The notes under the pieces were generated by a model. The model made no database searches and was not told the origin of the DNA. It worked only from the letters and a program-made list of their open reading frames with translations. Below, piece by piece: positions 6,711 to 7,098 of a DNA stretch of 7,098 bases. Within the stretch, counting starts at the first letter, position 1. Every line of letters begins with the position of its first letter. The translations under genes and the position numbers were made by a program. This stretch comes from JBQCDV01 sp051960855 (GTDB lineage Bacteria; Actinomycetota; Actinomycetes; JAJZTN01): assembly GCA_051960855.1 (NCBI GenBank), contig JBQCDV010000165.1, forward strand, positions 1-7,098, given 5' to 3'.

Positions 6711-7098
6711 GTGTGGCTGGTTAACGCCAACCTGGTGGACGTCCTGACGGGGGAGCGGCTGCGGAATCGGGCCGTCGAGGTAGGCGCGGACGGCACCATC
6801 GCCTCAATCGGCGCAACCGCGCATCCGGCTGCCGGCGAAGAGGTCGTCGACGTCGCCGGCCGGTGGCTGCTGCCCGGCCTGATCAGCTGCCACACCCACC
6901 TCTCGGTCGTCTACCCCTTCTCCGACACGGACGAGTCCGAGCCGGCAGCCGTGACCGCCTTCCGCGCCGCGACCCGCGCGCGTGCCGCTCTGTACGCCGG
7001 CGTCACGACGATCCGCTGCGTCCACGAGCAGAACGCCGTCGACCTCGCCCTGCGGGAGGCGGCGGCGCACGGCTGGATCGCCGCCCCTCGCATCCGCG
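6711..7098 (+). CDS. Amidohydrolase-family protein, N-terminal part (cut by window end)
   Basis: Only the first 129 codons are present; the reading frame is open to the edge. The start is GTG at 6711, 6 bases after the ATPase stop, with GGGAGAG at 6695-6701 as ribosome site. The sequence has the amidohydrolase (TIM-barrel metallohydrolase) plan. A small beta-sandwich segment comes first (WLVNANLVDVLTGE, 2-15, and AVEVGADGTIASIG, 21-34). Then comes WLLPGLISCHTHL (52-64), with H61 and H63 forming the HxH metal-binding pair at the end of the first barrel strand, and AGVTTIR at 96-102. The ordering resembles the imidazolonepropionase/Xaa-Pro dipeptidase-like amidohydrolases, cytosolic enzymes that cleave C-N bonds in small molecules or dipeptides. 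Many relatives have TTVRD here; this one has TTIRC, with C103. Its place at the end of a peptide-type importer operon suggests that it acts on the imported compound. The remaining metal ligands are outside the window, so the reaction cannot be assigned. Confidence 0.85.
   Translation, partial: MWLVNANLVDVLTGERLRNRAVEVGADGTIASIGATAHPAAGEEVVDVAGRWLLPGLISCHTHLSVVYPFSDTDESEPAAVTAFRAATRARAALYAGVTTIRCVHEQNAVDLALREAAAHGWIAAPRIR

Overview
The window is GC-rich throughout (roughly 70% by eye). It has many GTG/TTG starts, strong G/C third-position bias and genes packed almost end to end. This points to a high-GC actinobacterium, but nothing in the window fixes genus or species. All seven recognised genes lie on the + strand and fill nearly the whole window. 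The only substantial non-coding stretch is the 106 bases at 1073-1178. I see no RNA gene, insertion sequence, CRISPR array, phage gene or origin.

Layout: (1) a LacI-family transcriptional regulator (29-1072). (2) An intergenic region with a TTGACA -35 / CAGGGT -10 promoter candidate and, overlapping its expected transcription start, a perfect TTGCGCAA palindrome centred on CpG, which is a LacI-type operator candidate. (3) A complete five-gene ABC importer of the dipeptide/oligopeptide (Dpp/Opp, SBP family 5) class: lipoprotein substrate-binding protein (1179-2780), two permeases (2767-3852 and 3849-4736) and two ATPases (4738-5712 and 5709-6704). (4) The first 129 codons of a metal-dependent amidohydrolase (6711 to the window edge), with an HTH metal-binding motif.

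The genes from 1179 onward overlap or abut (14-bp overlap, 4-bp overlap, 1-bp gap, 4-bp overlap, 6-bp gap) and probably form one translationally coupled operon. The simplest reading is a substrate-inducible uptake-and-hydrolysis module. The lipoprotein captures a small molecule, the permease/ATPase complex imports it, the cytoplasmic amidohydrolase cleaves a C-N (or similar) bond in it, and the LacI-type protein senses it or a product and controls the operon promoter. The substrate cannot be read from the sequence. A peptide, amide, lactam or other amino compound fits the hydrolase best, while sugars are the usual LacI effectors, so the combination is mildly unusual.

Both ATPases carry the same C-terminal CX5CX6CX17C cysteine set. 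This is a candidate iron-sulfur site of the kind reported for mycobacterial Opp/Dpp-type ATPases. I found no radically new system. The points most worth a second look are the operator/promoter architecture, the paired cysteine clusters, and the unknown substrate of the transporter-hydrolase pair.
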